Shown piece after piece: positions 26,378-36,640 of a stretch of 64,000 nt of DNA. A program made the translations under genes and the position numbers. The DNA comes from Taylorella asinigenitalis ATCC 700933. Lineage in GTDB: Bacteria; Pseudomonadota; Gammaproteobacteria; Burkholderiales; Burkholderiaceae_B. The notes beneath the pieces are model-generated. The model had not been told where the DNA came from and made no database searches. It worked only from the letters and a program-made list of their open reading frames with translations. Location of the stretch: NCBI RefSeq assembly GCF_000687755.1, contig NZ_JHXN01000003.1, forward strand, positions 1-64,000, given 5' to 3'. Numbering within the stretch: position 1 is the first letter of the stretch; every line of letters begins with the position of its first letter.

Positions 26378-28170
26378 TATTTATCCTCAACTTGAAGAAT
26401 GGCCAAAAACGCCTCCTGAGGAATCTCAACACTGCCCACTTGTTTCATGCGTTTTTTTCCTGCCTTTTGTTTCTCAAGTAACTTTTTCTTCCTTGTTATG
26501 TCCCCGCCATAACATTTAGCAAGCACATTTTTTCTTAATGCTTTTACATTTTCTCTGGCAATGATCTCCGCCCCAATCGCCGCTTGTACTGCTACATCAT
26601 ACATCTGACGGGGAATCAATCCTCGCATTTTAGAGACCACTTCACGCCCTTTAAAACGAGCTGAAGCTCTATGAACAATCATAGATAGTGCATCAACTTT
26701 ATCGCCATTTATAAGCAAATCCACACGAACCACATCTGCTGAGCGATACTCTAAAAATTCATAATCCATAGAAGCATAGCCTCTAGAGATGGATTTTAAT
26801 TTATCGAAGAAATCTAACACAATCTCTGCTAATGGAATTTCATAATGCAAATGCACTTGTCGTCCGTGATAATTCATATCTCTTTGAATACCGCGTTTAT
26901 TATTGCAAAGAGTCATAACTGGACCAACATAGTCTTGTGGCATAAACAAAGTTACATTAACTATAGGTTCGCGAATCTCCTGTATAGTCCCCTGATCGGG
27001 CATACGAGAAGGGCTATCAATATAGAGAACTTCACCGTTATTTTTAACGACCTCATAAACTACAGACGGTGCTGTAGTAATAAGATCCATATCAAATTCA
27101 CGCTCAAGCCTCTCTTGGACAATTTCCATATGCAAAAGCCCAAGAAAGCCGCATCTAAAACCAAAACCTAGAGCTTGTGAGACCTCTGGTTCAAATTGTA
27201 GAGATGCATCGTTAAGTTTTAATTTCTCTAAAGAGTCTCTAAGCTGATCATATTCACTACTCTCTACAGGGTAAAGACCTGCAAAAACCTGTGGCTTAAC
27301 TTCTTTAAACCCTGGCAATGATTCCGCTGCTGGATTTTGTGTATGAGTGATAGTATCACCCACTTTTGCGTGAGCTAAATCCTTAATTCCCGTAATTAAG
27401 AATCCAACCTCACCAGCAGAAAGAGAATTTCTTGGTTGTGATTTAGGTGTAAAAACGCCTAATTGCTCTACTAGATGATTGGCTTGTGTAGCCATAAAAG
27501 TAATCTTATCTTTTGGTTTGATAGTGCCATTAACTATGCGTATAAGCATAACTACTCCCACATAGTTATCAAACCATGAGTCTATTATTAATGCTTGAAG
27601 AGGTGCTCCTGTATTGCCTTTCGGGGGTGGTACTTTATTTACGATAACTTCAAGTATTTCATCTATACCCTGTCCTGTTTTAGCACTAGCTAACACTGCG
27701 TCAGAAGCATCTATACCAATAACATCTTCGATTTCAGCTCTAGCTTCTTCGGGTTGAGCTGAAGGAAGGTCCATTTTATTTAAGACTGGTATAACTTCAA
27801 CACCTAAATCAATAGCCGTATAACAATTAGCAACCGTTTGAGCCTCAACACCTTGGGTAGCATCAACAACTAGCAAAGCCCCTTCACAGGCTGATAATGA
27901 ACGACTTACTTCATAAGAGAAATCCACGTGACCAGGAGTATCAATAATATTTAGGATATAGTCTTTGCCGTCTTTGGCCTTATAGTTTAATGTGGCCGTT
28001 TGAGCTTTAATAGTAATACCTCTCTCCCTCTCGATATCCATAGAATCTAGAACTTGAGCAGACATTTCACGATCAGCAAGGCCCCCAGTTTTTTGAATAA
28101 GCCTATCTGCAAGTGTTGATTTTCCGTGGTCAATATGGGCAATAATTGAGAAGTTTCGTATATTTTGCAT
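26377..28170 (-). CDS. lepA: Elongation factor 4 (LepA)
   Basis: A 597-residue ribosome-dependent GTPase thought to back-translocate or help ribosome biogenesis. The G1 motif is AHIDHGKST (residues 10-18), G2 is in RERGITIK, G3 is DTPGHVDF and G4 is NKMDLPSA. The LepA-specific C-terminal domain is present ([37 protein letters not shown]). It is first of the lepA-lepB-rnc-era-recO run and is separated from degP by a terminator. Confidence 0.97.
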   Translation of the reverse strand: MQNIRNFSIIAHIDHGKSTLADRLIQKTGGLADREMSAQVLDSMDIERERGITIKAQTATLNYKAKDGKDYILNIIDTPGHVDFSYEVSRSLSACEGALLVVDATQGVEAQTVANCYTAIDLGVEVIPVLNKMDLPSAQPEEARAEIEDVIGIDASDAVLASAKTGQGIDEILEVIVNKVPPPKGNTGAPLQALIIDSWFDNYVGVVMLIRIVNGTIKPKDKITFMATQANHLVEQLGVFTPKSQPRNSLSAGEVGFLITGIKDLAHAKVGDTITHTQNPAAESLPGFKEVKPQVFAGLYPVESSEYDQLRDSLEKLKLNDASLQFEPEVSQALGFGFRCGFLGLLHMEIVQERLEREFDMDLITTAPSVVYEVVKNNGEVLYIDSPSRMPDQGTIQEIREPIVNVTLFMPQDYVGPVMTLCNNKRGIQRDMNYHGRQVHLHYEIPLAEIVLDFFDKLKSISRGYASMDYEFLEYRSADVVRVDLLINGDKVDALSMIVHRASARFKGREVVSKMRGLIPRQMYDVAVQAAIGAEIIARENVKALRKNVLAKCYGGDITRKKKLLEKQKAGKKRMKQVGSVEIPQEAFLAILQVEDK

Positions 28171-28200
28171 GCAATTTGTGCGGATAAATAAAAATTTAAA

Positions 28201-28228
28201 ACCTCGACTAAGTGAACTTAATCGAGGT
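28201..28228 (-). terminator. Terminator between degP and lepA
   Basis: ACCTCGA (28201-28207) pairs with TCGAGGT (28222-28228), with an inner TAAGT/ACTTA extension and one mismatched pair. The minus-strand RNA continues with a T-rich stretch. lepA would then rely on read-through or its own promoter in the 30 bases that remain. Confidence 0.8.
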
Positions 28229-28252
28229 CAAACAGTTTAAGTTAGGGAAAGA

Positions 28253-29809
28253 CTACTTGTTTGGTTTAGTAGTTATCCACTGTGTCATTTTATCACGAAG
28301 CACCAATACAGCAACAACTTTATCTTTAGGTAGGTCTTTAGCTACTTCGTTAAAACCTTCTACAGTAGAAATATCAACATTATTAACTGTCAAAATAATA
28401 TCGTTTTTCATAAAGCCGGCTTCTTTAGCTTCATCTGTAAGGTCATAAACTAAGACACCACCATTAATATTTAAATTTTCACGTTGTTTTTTATCTAAAG
28501 CTTCAACTGATAACCCCAGTTTATTTTCTTGTTTAACTTCAGGTTTTTTTGTTTTTTTAGATTTGATGCCTTTAGATTCAATGGCTTCTACGGTCACAGA
28601 CAAGGTCTCATATTTACCTCGACGGAAAATTTCAATGTCTGTTTTTTTTCCTGGTTTAGTTTGTCCAACCATACGAGGCAAATCAGTCCATTTATTTATA
28701 GTTTTACCATCAAATTTTAAAATAACATCACCCGCACGAATACCAGCTTTATCCGCTGGACCATCACGCTCAACACTACTTACTAATGCACCTTTATCAT
28801 TAGGTAGACCTAAAGCTTTATAAACATCTTCTTGAAGAGGTCCTATTGCAACACCAATTCGGCTTCTTTCAACAGTACCTGTATCCTTCAATTGGTTGAT
28901 TACATTAATAGCTTCATTAATAGGTATAGAAAACGAAATACCCATTGAACCACCACTTCTGGTGTAGATTTGACTATTGACCCCTACAACTTTTCCTTCT
29001 AAATCAATTAAAGGGCCGCCTGAATTACCTGGGTTAATCGCAACGTCAGTTTGGATAAATGGTAGGTAATCGCCCGTATCACGATTTATGGCACTAACTA
29101 TGCCTGAAGTAACAGTGGACTCCAAATCATATGGAGATCCAATAGCCAAAACCCATTGACCTTTTTTGAGTGCATCTGAATTACCTATCTCAATAGGCTC
29201 TAGATCTTTTGCGTCAATTTTAATAAGAGCAAGGTCAGTACGTTTATCAGTACCAACTACTTCTGCATCGTATTCTTTACCGTTATTTAATGTAACTATA
29301 ACTTTATCTGCTCTATCAACTACATGGTCATTTGTAATGATATAGCCGTCTTTAGAAATAATAAATCCAGAACCTACTCCGCTCGGAACCTGACGATCAC
29401 CTTTTTTAGGTCTTGATTTATCAGAATCTCTGTCATTTGGTCCTGGACCAAATCGTTTTGAAAATGGTTCAGGAAAGAAATCAGGCCCAAAGAAAAATTC
29501 GAAAAACTCTTCTGCGTCTGGATCACCTTGGAAAGACCAACCTGGACCCGAACGGCCTCTACCTCGTGAGCTAATAGTTTCCATGGTACGTATGTTAACT
29601 ACACTATTTTCGGTTTTTTCTACAACTTTAGTAAAGTCGGGAAGTCCTAAATTAGTTGATTGTGCAGGGAATTTCGTAAGAGCATCTGTTTCAGTTTGTG
29701 CAGGTGTACCCCATGAACTAGTAGAGGATGAAGAATTCTGTGAAATAGCAGGTGCTGAAACCAAAGCACCAAGTAATAATGCATATATTGGTAATTTTTG
29801 GAATTTCAT
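28253..29809 (-). CDS. Periplasmic DegP/MucD-type serine protease
   Basis: A 518-residue HtrA-family protease/chaperone for envelope protein quality control. The signal peptide ends around VSAPAISQ (residue 24). The trypsin-like domain has His162 (TNDHVVDRAD), Asp192 (RTDLALIK) and Ser263 (NPGNSGGPL). Two PDZ domains follow (about 310-400 and 430-510), the first with the KAGIRAGDVI pattern. A Gly/Phe/Asp-rich insertion (EEFFEFFFGPDFFPEPF) precedes the protease domain, as in MucD. In related genomes mucD sits behind rpoE-rseA-rseB; those genes are missing here. Confidence 0.94.
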   Translation of the reverse strand: MKFQKLPIYALLLGALVSAPAISQNSSSSTSSWGTPAQTETDALTKFPAQSTNLGLPDFTKVVEKTENSVVNIRTMETISSRGRGRSGPGWSFQGDPDAEEFFEFFFGPDFFPEPFSKRFGPGPNDRDSDKSRPKKGDRQVPSGVGSGFIISKDGYIITNDHVVDRADKVIVTLNNGKEYDAEVVGTDKRTDLALIKIDAKDLEPIEIGNSDALKKGQWVLAIGSPYDLESTVTSGIVSAINRDTGDYLPFIQTDVAINPGNSGGPLIDLEGKVVGVNSQIYTRSGGSMGISFSIPINEAINVINQLKDTGTVERSRIGVAIGPLQEDVYKALGLPNDKGALVSSVERDGPADKAGIRAGDVILKFDGKTINKWTDLPRMVGQTKPGKKTDIEIFRRGKYETLSVTVEAIESKGIKSKKTKKPEVKQENKLGLSVEALDKKQRENLNINGGVLVYDLTDEAKEAGFMKNDIILTVNNVDISTVEGFNEVAKDLPKDKVVAVLVLRDKMTQWITTKPNK

Positions 29810-29884
29810 AATTATCCTTGTTTTTAAAAATTGTCTGTTGCTAATAGTCTAATGTTGGAAAGTTAAAAAATTTTTAATTTGAAA

Positions 29885-30301
29885 TCAAAGGTAATTATTT
29901 TTATTTATTAAAAGTACTCTAAGCCTTCTCCATGAATTCCTATCAATATCCCAATGAAATAGATAAAAACTTTGCATCCTATTTCTAAACTTATATTGGA
30001 TATGAAAGCATATTTGATAAAAATCCACTTTTGCAATATCTACCACACCATTAGGTGGGCAAATTTGAGAAATATGAGAGGGACGAATTTGAAATTTTAG
30101 TGGTCTTAGTCTGAATGAATTATGGATACTTTTTACATAAAGCAGTGCTATACATAGTGAGTAGACTAACCCCACAAATCCTAATAGAGTAAGAAAAATT
30201 AGAGAGGCTAAAAAATAATGGTGAATTGGCTTTAATCCGACTGAGCAATTAACTTCCCAGTTATCTTGCAAAACACCGTAATTTATAGCTTCCCCATTCA
30301 T
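29885..30301 (-). CDS. Small membrane protein coupled to fabF, unknown function
   Basis: 138 residues. One strong hydrophobic stretch (HYFLASLIFLTLLGFVGLVY and on to SLCIALLYV, residues about 28-57) is followed by a basic region with aromatic residues (FYLFHWDIDRNSWRRLRVL). The ATG overlaps the fabF stop (TAATG), so it is translated behind fabF. Proteins of this size and shape occur after fabF in other Burkholderiales, by memory, without assigned function. Six cysteines are scattered and form no clear motif. Confidence 0.65.
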   Translation of the reverse strand: MNGEAINYGVLQDNWEVNCSVGLKPIHHYFLASLIFLTLLGFVGLVYSLCIALLYVKSIHNSFRLRPLKFQIRPSHISQICPPNGVVDIAKVDFYQICFHIQYKFRNRMQSFYLFHWDIDRNSWRRLRVLLINKNNYL

Positions 30302-31530
30302 TAGAATTTTTTAATAACAACAGAACAATTAGTACCACCAAAACCAAACGAATTTGATAATGCATAATTAATACTAAGATCACGTGCTTCATTTGGACAG
30401 TAATCAAGATCACATGCAGGGTCTTGATTGAATATATTTATAGTTGGTGGTGAAACTTGATTTTTTACAGCAAGAGTAGCAAATACTGTCTCAATACCAC
30501 CTGCAGCACCTAGCAAATGACCAGTCATAGACTTAGTTGAATTAACTACTGTTTTATATGCATGATCACCTAAAGCAAGTTTAAGTGCTTCAGTTTCATT
30601 TTTATCTCCAAGAGGAGTTGAAGTTCCATGAGCATTAACGTAGTTAATTTGTTCAGGATTGATATGAGCATTCTTCAATGCATTTCTAACCCCAAGTGCA
30701 GGACCTTCCATACTTGGAGCAGTTATATGATGAGCATCAGAACTCATGCCATATCCAGCAAATTCCGCATATATTTTTGCACCGCGTGCAACCGCATGTT
30801 CGTATTCTTCAAGAACAACGACACCAGCCCCTTCGCCTAACACAAAACCATCTCGATCCACATCCCACGGACGAGAAGCTGTAGCAGGGTCATCATTTCT
30901 TGTTGACAATGCCCTCATAGCCGCAAACCCACCAATACCTAATGGGGAAACAGTAGATTCTGCACCACCAGCAATCATAACGTCCGCATCACCGTATTCA
31001 ATCAATCTTGCTGCGTCACCGATTGAATGAACACCTGTCGCACATGCAGAGACAATTGCATAGCTAGGGCCAGTTATTCCAAGTTTTATAGTTAAATGCC
31101 CAGAAACCAAATTAATCAAAGAAGCAGGAACGAAAAATGGTGAAATTCTTCGTGGACCTTTTTCAAGATATTCTGTTTGAGTAGCCTCAATTCTTTGAAG
31201 ACCTCCAATACCAGAACTCACGATTGCACCAATGCGATGAGCGTTTTGCTCTGTAACTTCTAGCCCTGAATCTTTCCATGCTTCAAAAGAAGCTGCAAGA
31301 CCATAATGAATAAATGTATCCATCTGCTTTATTTCCTTAGCTGGAATATATAGAGATGGATCAAAATCTTTTACTTCAGCTGCAATTTGAGAGCTGAATG
31401 CAATTGCATCAAAACGAGTAATTTTTGTTACGCCAGATTTACCTGCAACAATATTTTCCCATGAGGACTTAACATCATTTCCCACAGGAGTTACTAAACC
31501 GAGACCTGTTATTACTACGCGTTTTTTCAC
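30301..31530 (-). CDS. fabF: 3-oxoacyl-ACP synthase II
   Basis: A 409-residue condensing enzyme that elongates acyl-ACP with malonyl-ACP. The Cys-His-His triad is Cys163 (VSACATGVHS), His303 (NAHGTSTPLGD) and His340 (MTGHLLGAAG). It starts at GTG 31530 with AGGAG 5 bases upstream. An ATG that would be followed at once by TGA lies just upstream in another frame (ATGTGA). A hairpin terminator separates it from acpP. Confidence 0.96.
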   Translation of the reverse strand: MKKRVVITGLGLVTPVGNDVKSSWENIVAGKSGVTKITRFDAIAFSSQIAAEVKDFDPSLYIPAKEIKQMDTFIHYGLAASFEAWKDSGLEVTEQNAHRIGAIVSSGIGGLQRIEATQTEYLEKGPRRISPFFVPASLINLVSGHLTIKLGITGPSYAIVSACATGVHSIGDAARLIEYGDADVMIAGGAESTVSPLGIGGFAAMRALSTRNDDPATASRPWDVDRDGFVLGEGAGVVVLEEYEHAVARGAKIYAEFAGYGMSSDAHHITAPSMEGPALGVRNALKNAHINPEQINYVNAHGTSTPLGDKNETEALKLALGDHAYKTVVNSTKSMTGHLLGAAGGIETVFATLAVKNQVSPPTINIFNQDPACDLDYCPNEARDLSINYALSNSFGFGGTNCSVVIKKF

Positions 31531-31549
31531 ATATGCTCCTTATATAAAA

Positions 31550-31597
31550 AAAGCGTCTTGTAAAGCAACATGAAAAGCTACTTTACAAAAACGCTTT
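31550..31597 (-). terminator. Terminator/attenuator between acpP and fabF
   Basis: AAAGCGT pairs with ACGCTTT and GTAAAG with CTTTAC, giving a long two-part stem. On the minus strand it is followed by seven T. It would end most acpP transcripts and let a fraction read into fabF, matching the need for far more ACP than FabF. Confidence 0.8.
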
Positions 31598-31651
31598 AAG
31601 AAATTTTCTAAGAATTTCTCAATTTGTCAGAACTATTCCACCCAACAGTAA

Positions 31652-31888
31652 TTACTGTTTAGAGTTATTCTCGATAAAGTCGATAGCGTTCTGAACTGTA
31701 GTAATAGTTTCAGCTTGCTCATCAGTAATTGTGTTTTCGAATTCGTCTTCGAAAGCCATAACCAATTCAACCATATCAAGTGAGTCAGCTCCTAGATCAT
31801 CCAAAAAAGAAGACTCGTTTTTGATTTCATCTTCGTTTAAACCTAGTTGTTTCGCAACGATTTTTTTAACACGTTGTTCAATGCTCAT
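31652..31888 (-). CDS. acpP: Acyl carrier protein
   Basis: A 78-residue acidic helical protein carrying acyl chains on phosphopantetheine. The attachment site is Ser36 in [10 protein letters not shown]. The length and the acidic composition ([12 protein letters not shown]) are typical. GGAG lies 7 bases before the ATG. It has its own promoter-like sequence upstream and a terminator downstream, suggesting a strong separate transcript. Confidence 0.98.
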   Translation of the reverse strand: MSIEQRVKKIVAKQLGLNEDEIKNESSFLDDLGADSLDMVELVMAFEDEFENTITDEQAETITTVQNAIDFIENNSKQ

Positions 31889-31948
31889 TTAAATCTCCAA
31901 AGTGGGAAGTCCCAAATAAAAATAACTAATTTTACAAAATTAAAGTGT

Positions 31949-31954
31949 ATTATA
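31949..31954 (-). promoter_or_regulatory. -10 box of a probable acpP promoter
   Basis: On the minus strand TATAAT lies about 60 bases before the acpP ATG, in the AT-rich gap after fabG. The -35 region is poor (TTTTAA at 17-base spacing). A separate acpP promoter inside fab clusters is common. Confidence 0.5.
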
Positions 31955-31983
31955 TGAAAAAAAGGTTTAATTTAAAAATAAAA

Positions 31984-32724
31984 CTACCCTATAAACATAC
32001 CGCCATTAACGTTAATTGTTTCACCCGTAATATATCCTGCATAAGGACTAGCTAAGAAGGCAACAGCATAAGCTATATCCTTAACTGACCCAAGACGACC
32101 AAGAGGAATCTGACTGATTAATTTTTGAGCCGCTTCATCACCCAAAGCTCTAGTCATAGCTGTGTCGATAAACCCTGGAGCTACACAATTAACTGTTATA
32201 TTTCTACTACCTAATTCTCGAGCTAAAGATCTAGTCATACCAGCCACTCCAGCTTTAGCTGCAGCATAATTTGCCTGACCAATATTTCCTGTCATACCAA
32301 CAACTGAAGTGATATTAATAATTCTGCCATCTCTAGCTTTCATCATAGGTCTGACAACAGCACGAGATAATCTAAAAACTGCAGTCAAATTGGTCTGAAT
32401 AATATCGTCCCACTCCTCATCTTTCATACGCATAATAAGATTATCTCGAGTGATACCAGCATTATTAACAAGAATATGTGGACCACCCATTTCGACGATT
32501 TCTTTTACTAATTCTTCACTAGCAGCCGCATCGGTTACATTTAATACCTTTCCTTCACCGCCGAATTCTGAGAGTTTTTCAGTAATTTGCTTAGCACCTG
32601 ATTCACTTGTAGCTGTTCCAATAACTCTAGCTCCTCTACTAGCTAATTCCAATGCGATAGCTTCACCAATTCCGCGACTAGCTCCAGTTACAAGTGCAAT
32701 TTTGTCTTTTAATTCATTATTCAT
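31984..32724 (-). CDS. fabG: 3-oxoacyl-ACP reductase
   Basis: A 246-residue short-chain dehydrogenase using NADPH to reduce 3-oxoacyl-ACP. The nucleotide motif is TGASRGIG (13-20), with NNAG at 87-90 and the catalytic set Ser140, Tyr153 and Lys157 (YAAAKAG). The C-terminus is the FabG-type GETINVNGGMF. It starts 9 bases after the fabD stop. Confidence 0.97.
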   Translation of the reverse strand: MNNELKDKIALVTGASRGIGEAIALELASRGARVIGTATSESGAKQITEKLSEFGGEGKVLNVTDAAASEELVKEIVEMGGPHILVNNAGITRDNLIMRMKDEEWDDIIQTNLTAVFRLSRAVVRPMMKARDGRIINITSVVGMTGNIGQANYAAAKAGVAGMTRSLARELGSRNITVNCVAPGFIDTAMTRALGDEAAQKLISQIPLGRLGSVKDIAYAVAFLASPYAGYITGETINVNGGMFIG

Positions 32725-32733
32725 TTAAGCACC

Positions 32734-33669
32734 TTAAGATAAAACATTTTTCAAATTTTCTAAATCACTTGGTGTATTCAATGTGAATACCTCAACCTCT
32801 GGCAATATACGTTTAGCCAGATTAGTTAATACTTTTCCAGGACCACATTCTATAACATGAGTGACCCCCAAATCAGACATTTTTTGCATAGTTTCAACCC
32901 AACGCACAGGATGCCATGCTTGTCTGACAAGGGCATCAACTAAGTCTTTTTCAGATTCTTTAATAGATACGTCCACATTATTAATAACTGGTATCTTCGG
33001 TACATTTAATTTGAACTTACTTAATTCCTCTGAAAGTTTCATGGCTGCAGGTTCTAGCAAAGATGAATGAAATGGTGCAGACACTGGCAATACCACGGCC
33101 CTTTTTGCCCCTTCTTGTTTGCAAATTTCGCATGCAGTCACAACAGCTACTTTATGTCCAGCAATCACTACTTGCGATGGAGCATTAAAATTTACGGCCT
33201 CAACAATCTCTCCTGATTGCTCTGACACACGCCTACAAATATCAACAACTTTTTCGTCTGATAGTCCAATTATCGCAGCCATACCCCCAGCACCTACAGG
33301 TACAACAGCTTGCATAGAATCCGCCCTAACTCTAACAATTTTTAGAGCATCTTCTAATTTAAAAACATCCGCCGCTGCCAATGCCGTATACTCGCCTAAA
33401 CTATGCCCTGCCATAACTTCTGGCAATGGCAATCCCGCCTCCACATATGCCTTATATAAAGCATATGATGAAGCAAGCATAACTGGTTGAGTATTTGTTG
33501 TTAAATTCAAATCGTGTTCAGGACCTTCATGTATTAGGGTGGCAATGTCCTGTCCTAGGGCCTCACTAGCGGTTTTAAGAACTTCTTGAACGACACCATT
33601 ATCTGACCATGAATCCAACATACCTATAGCTTGAGAACCCTGCCCTGGGAATACAATCGCAATTTTCAT
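32734..33669 (-). CDS. fabD: Malonyl-CoA:ACP transacylase
   Basis: A 311-residue enzyme loading malonyl groups onto ACP. The entry motif FPGQGSQ is at 7-13. The nucleophile Ser90 lies in GHSLGEY, and the His partner is in PVSAPFHSSLL. The C-terminal NLAKRI segment is normal. It sits 9 bases from the fabH stop within the operon. Confidence 0.97.
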   Translation of the reverse strand: MKIAIVFPGQGSQAIGMLDSWSDNGVVQEVLKTASEALGQDIATLIHEGPEHDLNLTTNTQPVMLASSYALYKAYVEAGLPLPEVMAGHSLGEYTALAAADVFKLEDALKIVRVRADSMQAVVPVGAGGMAAIIGLSDEKVVDICRRVSEQSGEIVEAVNFNAPSQVVIAGHKVAVVTACEICKQEGAKRAVVLPVSAPFHSSLLEPAAMKLSEELSKFKLNVPKIPVINNVDVSIKESEKDLVDALVRQAWHPVRWVETMQKMSDLGVTHVIECGPGKVLTNLAKRILPEVEVFTLNTPSDLENLKNVLS

Positions 33670-33678
33670 AATAATCCT

Positions 33679-34653
33679 TTAAAACTTAACTAGGGCAGAG
33701 CCCCATGTGAACCCACCACCTACACCTTGAAGCATTGCAAGATGTCCAGGTTTTATTAGACCTTGCTTTCTCGCATAATCTAATGCTAATGGCACACTAG
33801 CTGCAGATGTATTTGCATGCTCCGAAACAGTCATAACAACTCTCTCTTCAGGCAATTCTAACTTACGGGCTAAACTAGAAATAATTCGAGCATTTGCCTG
33901 ATGAGGTATAAACCAATCGATTTCACTAGGTTTTACACCAGCCTTCTCGCAGATTTCTAAAGCAGACTTTTCTAATTTTGTAACCGCTTGTTTAAATACA
34001 GCCTGTCCATCCATTCTTAAAAACGGATCACCTACTATCTCTCCATGCCGAATATTTCCTGGAGTATTTAAAATATTATTAAGTGAGCCCATAGCATTTA
34101 ATTGGGTGGCAATGATCCCTGGTTCATCCGAAGCTTTTAAAACTACAGCACCTGCCCCATCACCAAATAAGACACAAGTCCTGCGGTCCTTCCAATCAAG
34201 AATTTTTGTTAATGTGTCTGCCCCAATAACAAGGGCCGTTTTAGAGGAACCAGCTTTTATAAAATTATCTGCGACTGTAAGGGCATATAAAAAGCCGCTA
34301 CAAACCGCTTGAACATCAAAAGCAGCTCCGTGTTCAATACCTAAATTCGCTTGAATAAGACATGCTGTACTTGGGAAAATAAAATCTGGGGTCGAGGTTC
34401 CTAAAACTATAAGATCGATTTCTTCTGGATTTATGTTCGAATCCTCAAGAGCTAATTTAGCAGCTTTAGTAGCCAAGCTTGAGGTAGTTTCAGACTCTGA
34501 TGCAATATATCGTTGAGAAATACCAGTTCGTGAATTTATCCACTCGTCAGATGTTTCAATGCCATCTTTAGCTAATCTTTCAGCTAAGTCATCATTGGAC
34601 ACTATTAGTTCTGGCAATGCACTTCCAGAACCAAGAATTTTTGAATAAACCAT
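33679..34653 (-). CDS. fabH: 3-oxoacyl-ACP synthase III
   Basis: A 324-residue enzyme starting fatty acid synthesis from acetyl-CoA and malonyl-ACP. The catalytic Cys118 is in [13 protein letters not shown], the His in [11 protein letters not shown] and the Asn in [10 protein letters not shown]. The length and operon position between plsX and fabD are canonical. Confidence 0.97.
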   Translation of the reverse strand: MVYSKILGSGSALPELIVSNDDLAERLAKDGIETSDEWINSRTGISQRYIASESETTSSLATKAAKLALEDSNINPEEIDLIVLGTSTPDFIFPSTACLIQANLGIEHGAAFDVQAVCSGFLYALTVADNFIKAGSSKTALVIGADTLTKILDWKDRRTCVLFGDGAGAVVLKASDEPGIIATQLNAMGSLNNILNTPGNIRHGEIVGDPFLRMDGQAVFKQAVTKLEKSALEICEKAGVKPSEIDWFIPHQANARIISSLARKLELPEERVVMTVSEHANTSAASVPLALDYARKQGLIKPGHLAMLQGVGGGFTWGSALVKF

Positions 34654-34682
34654 AAGTTTATATCTCCAAAACCTGATACCAA

Positions 34683-35732
34683 TTAAGCGTGTTCAGTATT
34701 ATTTGAAATTTGTTCACTAACTTCTGTGGACTGCAACTCGCCAACCTTAACGCTAATTTTATTAAGGATATCGAATTTTATGGCTGAATATGCTTTATAT
34801 ATCGCATGTTTAAAAGCTAAAGAATCAGCTGAGCCATGGCTTTTGACTACAACACCTTTTAGTCCTAAGAAAACTGCCCCGTTATATCTGCGATTATCTA
34901 CTTCTTCTTTAAACTTAGATAAAACAGGTTTAGCTATAAATGCGATTAATTTAGTGAAAAAGGAATGGAGGAAACGTTTTTTTAATTTTTGGCTAATCAT
35001 CTTAGCCAAACCTTCAGATGTCTTAAGCATAACATTACCCACAAATCCATCACAAACAACAACATTACATTTACTTTTGAAAATGTCATCGCCCTCAACG
35101 TTCCCGATAAAGTTAAGCCCAGACTCTTGCAATAGAGAATAAGTTTTTCGAACCACATCGTTTCCTTTATGTGTTTCGTGACCTATATTTAAAAGACCTA
35201 GTGTAGGATTATCTATTTCTTCAATAGCTTGAACAAGTGCGGTGCCCATAATTGCAAATTGCTGCAGATGCTGAGGGGTACAATCCACATTTGCCCCAAG
35301 ATCAAGCACATATGTGCCACCCCCAGAAATATTAGGAATTGCTGAGGCAATGGCTGGTCTTTTTATACCATCTAATGTTTTTAATATCAAACGAGATATA
35401 GCCATAAGTGCTCCAGTATTTCCGGCAGAAATACAAGCATCGGCTTTTTGTTCACTAACCAAATTTATAGCCACATGCATAGTCGAGCCCTTCTTATGTC
35501 TAAGGGCTGATTCGACAGCATCTTCTCCTGTAATTACTTCATTACAGGGGATAATCTCAAATTGATTTGGGTCACGAGGTTTACTGTGATTCAAGGATTT
35601 TTTTATTTTTGTTTCATCGCCCACTAGCAAAAAGTGCACATCAGCTATGCGATGTGCAAACCTCACTGCTGCTGGAACTGTAACGGAGATACCATTATCC
35701 CCGCCCATACAGTCAATAGCGATCCTAATCAC
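34683..35732 (-). CDS. plsX: Phosphate acyltransferase PlsX
   Basis: A 349-residue enzyme converting acyl-ACP to acyl-phosphate for phospholipid synthesis. Signatures are [11 protein letters not shown] at the N-terminus, [18 protein letters not shown] and [16 protein letters not shown]. The order rpmF-plsX-fabH is conserved across bacteria. The C-terminal 25 residues are a variable extension. Confidence 0.97.
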   Translation of the reverse strand: MIRIAIDCMGGDNGISVTVPAAVRFAHRIADVHFLLVGDETKIKKSLNHSKPRDPNQFEIIPCNEVITGEDAVESALRHKKGSTMHVAINLVSEQKADACISAGNTGALMAISRLILKTLDGIKRPAIASAIPNISGGGTYVLDLGANVDCTPQHLQQFAIMGTALVQAIEEIDNPTLGLLNIGHETHKGNDVVRKTYSLLQESGLNFIGNVEGDDIFKSKCNVVVCDGFVGNVMLKTSEGLAKMISQKLKKRFLHSFFTKLIAFIAKPVLSKFKEEVDNRRYNGAVFLGLKGVVVKSHGSADSLAFKHAIYKAYSAIKFDILNKISVKVGELQSTEVSEQISNNTEHA

Positions 35733-35758
35733 TGCAAACCTACAATGAGCGGAATAAA

Positions 35759-35941
35759 TTACTCGTCGTTTTTAGTTTTTAATACTTTACGGCCACGATA
35801 CATGCCATTAGGGCTGATATGATGGCGCAAATGAACTTCACCTGAAGTTGGATCAACCGCTGTTGGAGGATTAGTTAAATAATCGTGTGAACGGTGCATC
35901 CCTCTTTTTGAAGGTGTTTTCTTATTTTGTTGAACAGCCAT
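35759..35941 (-). CDS. rpmF: Ribosomal protein L32
   Basis: A 60-residue basic protein of the large subunit: [20 protein letters not shown] at the N-terminus, then [18 protein letters not shown]. It has no cysteines, so it is the zinc-free form common in proteobacteria. It lies between yceD and plsX, with 15 and 26 bases to its neighbours. Confidence 0.98.
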   Translation of the reverse strand: MAVQQNKKTPSKRGMHRSHDYLTNPPTAVDPTSGEVHLRHHISPNGMYRGRKVLKTKNDE

Positions 35942-35956
35942 TTATGACTCCAGTAG

Positions 35957-36481
35957 TTAATTTTTTTTAAGCTTCTTTAAAATAGCAAAGGGTGATTCTT
36001 TAGAAGAAAGATTACTTTCAGTTAAATTAGATAATACACCCATCCCATCAGGACATGTCTCGTGCTTAGGAATATACGGAATATTAAGAAGGATTTCGTC
36101 TTCTATAAATGAAACCATATCTTGAGCTTGAGAGGCCAGTATTTTATCATGCTCGTAATCGGATATTTCTCCAGATGTATCTACATCAGCCTCTAAATCT
36201 GAAAGACTTGAGACAACTTCAAGGGTAGATTCAATTTCTAAAGGGAAATCAAAATATTTATTACAACGCTGACAAATAAGTCTAGGAGTAACTTTAATTG
36301 AAAGGTTAATTAACTTATGTGCCTCAGATATACCCACCCTATCAGGAATGCCAGTCACTGACCAATCAACAAAAGAATTCGTATGCTGATCTGGATAATC
36401 TTCTAATAGACGGTTTAGATTAGTAATAGGAAAAATGTCTCGGACAGTTTTTTGGTTTCTAATCAATTCATAAAAATCCAT
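35957..36481 (-). CDS. yceD: YceD/DUF177 family protein
   Basis: A 174-residue protein of the family needed for 23S rRNA accumulation in some bacteria and plastids. The central CQRCNKYFDFPLEIE carries the usual Cys-x2-Cys strand. The C-terminus has the DEILLNIPYIPKHE motif followed by a Cys. ATG 36481 is chosen for its AAGGG SD (7 bases upstream); an upstream ATG at 36502 is weaker. The yceD-rpmF pairing is conserved. Confidence 0.92.
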   Translation of the reverse strand: MDFYELIRNQKTVRDIFPITNLNRLLEDYPDQHTNSFVDWSVTGIPDRVGISEAHKLINLSIKVTPRLICQRCNKYFDFPLEIESTLEVVSSLSDLEADVDTSGEISDYEHDKILASQAQDMVSFIEDEILLNIPYIPKHETCPDGMGVLSNLTESNLSSKESPFAILKKLKKN

Positions 36482-36640
36482 AACTTGTCCCTTAAAACAC
36501 ATAAGCCATATTTTAAGTTACTAAGCTAAGCACCTATTAAATAAGCTCATATAGTAAAATAATCTCTAAAAAGCTAAATCTTAAACTATTTTAAAGTAAT
36601 CGATTATTTTATATTTCTTAATACTTTAAGTCAATAATTC

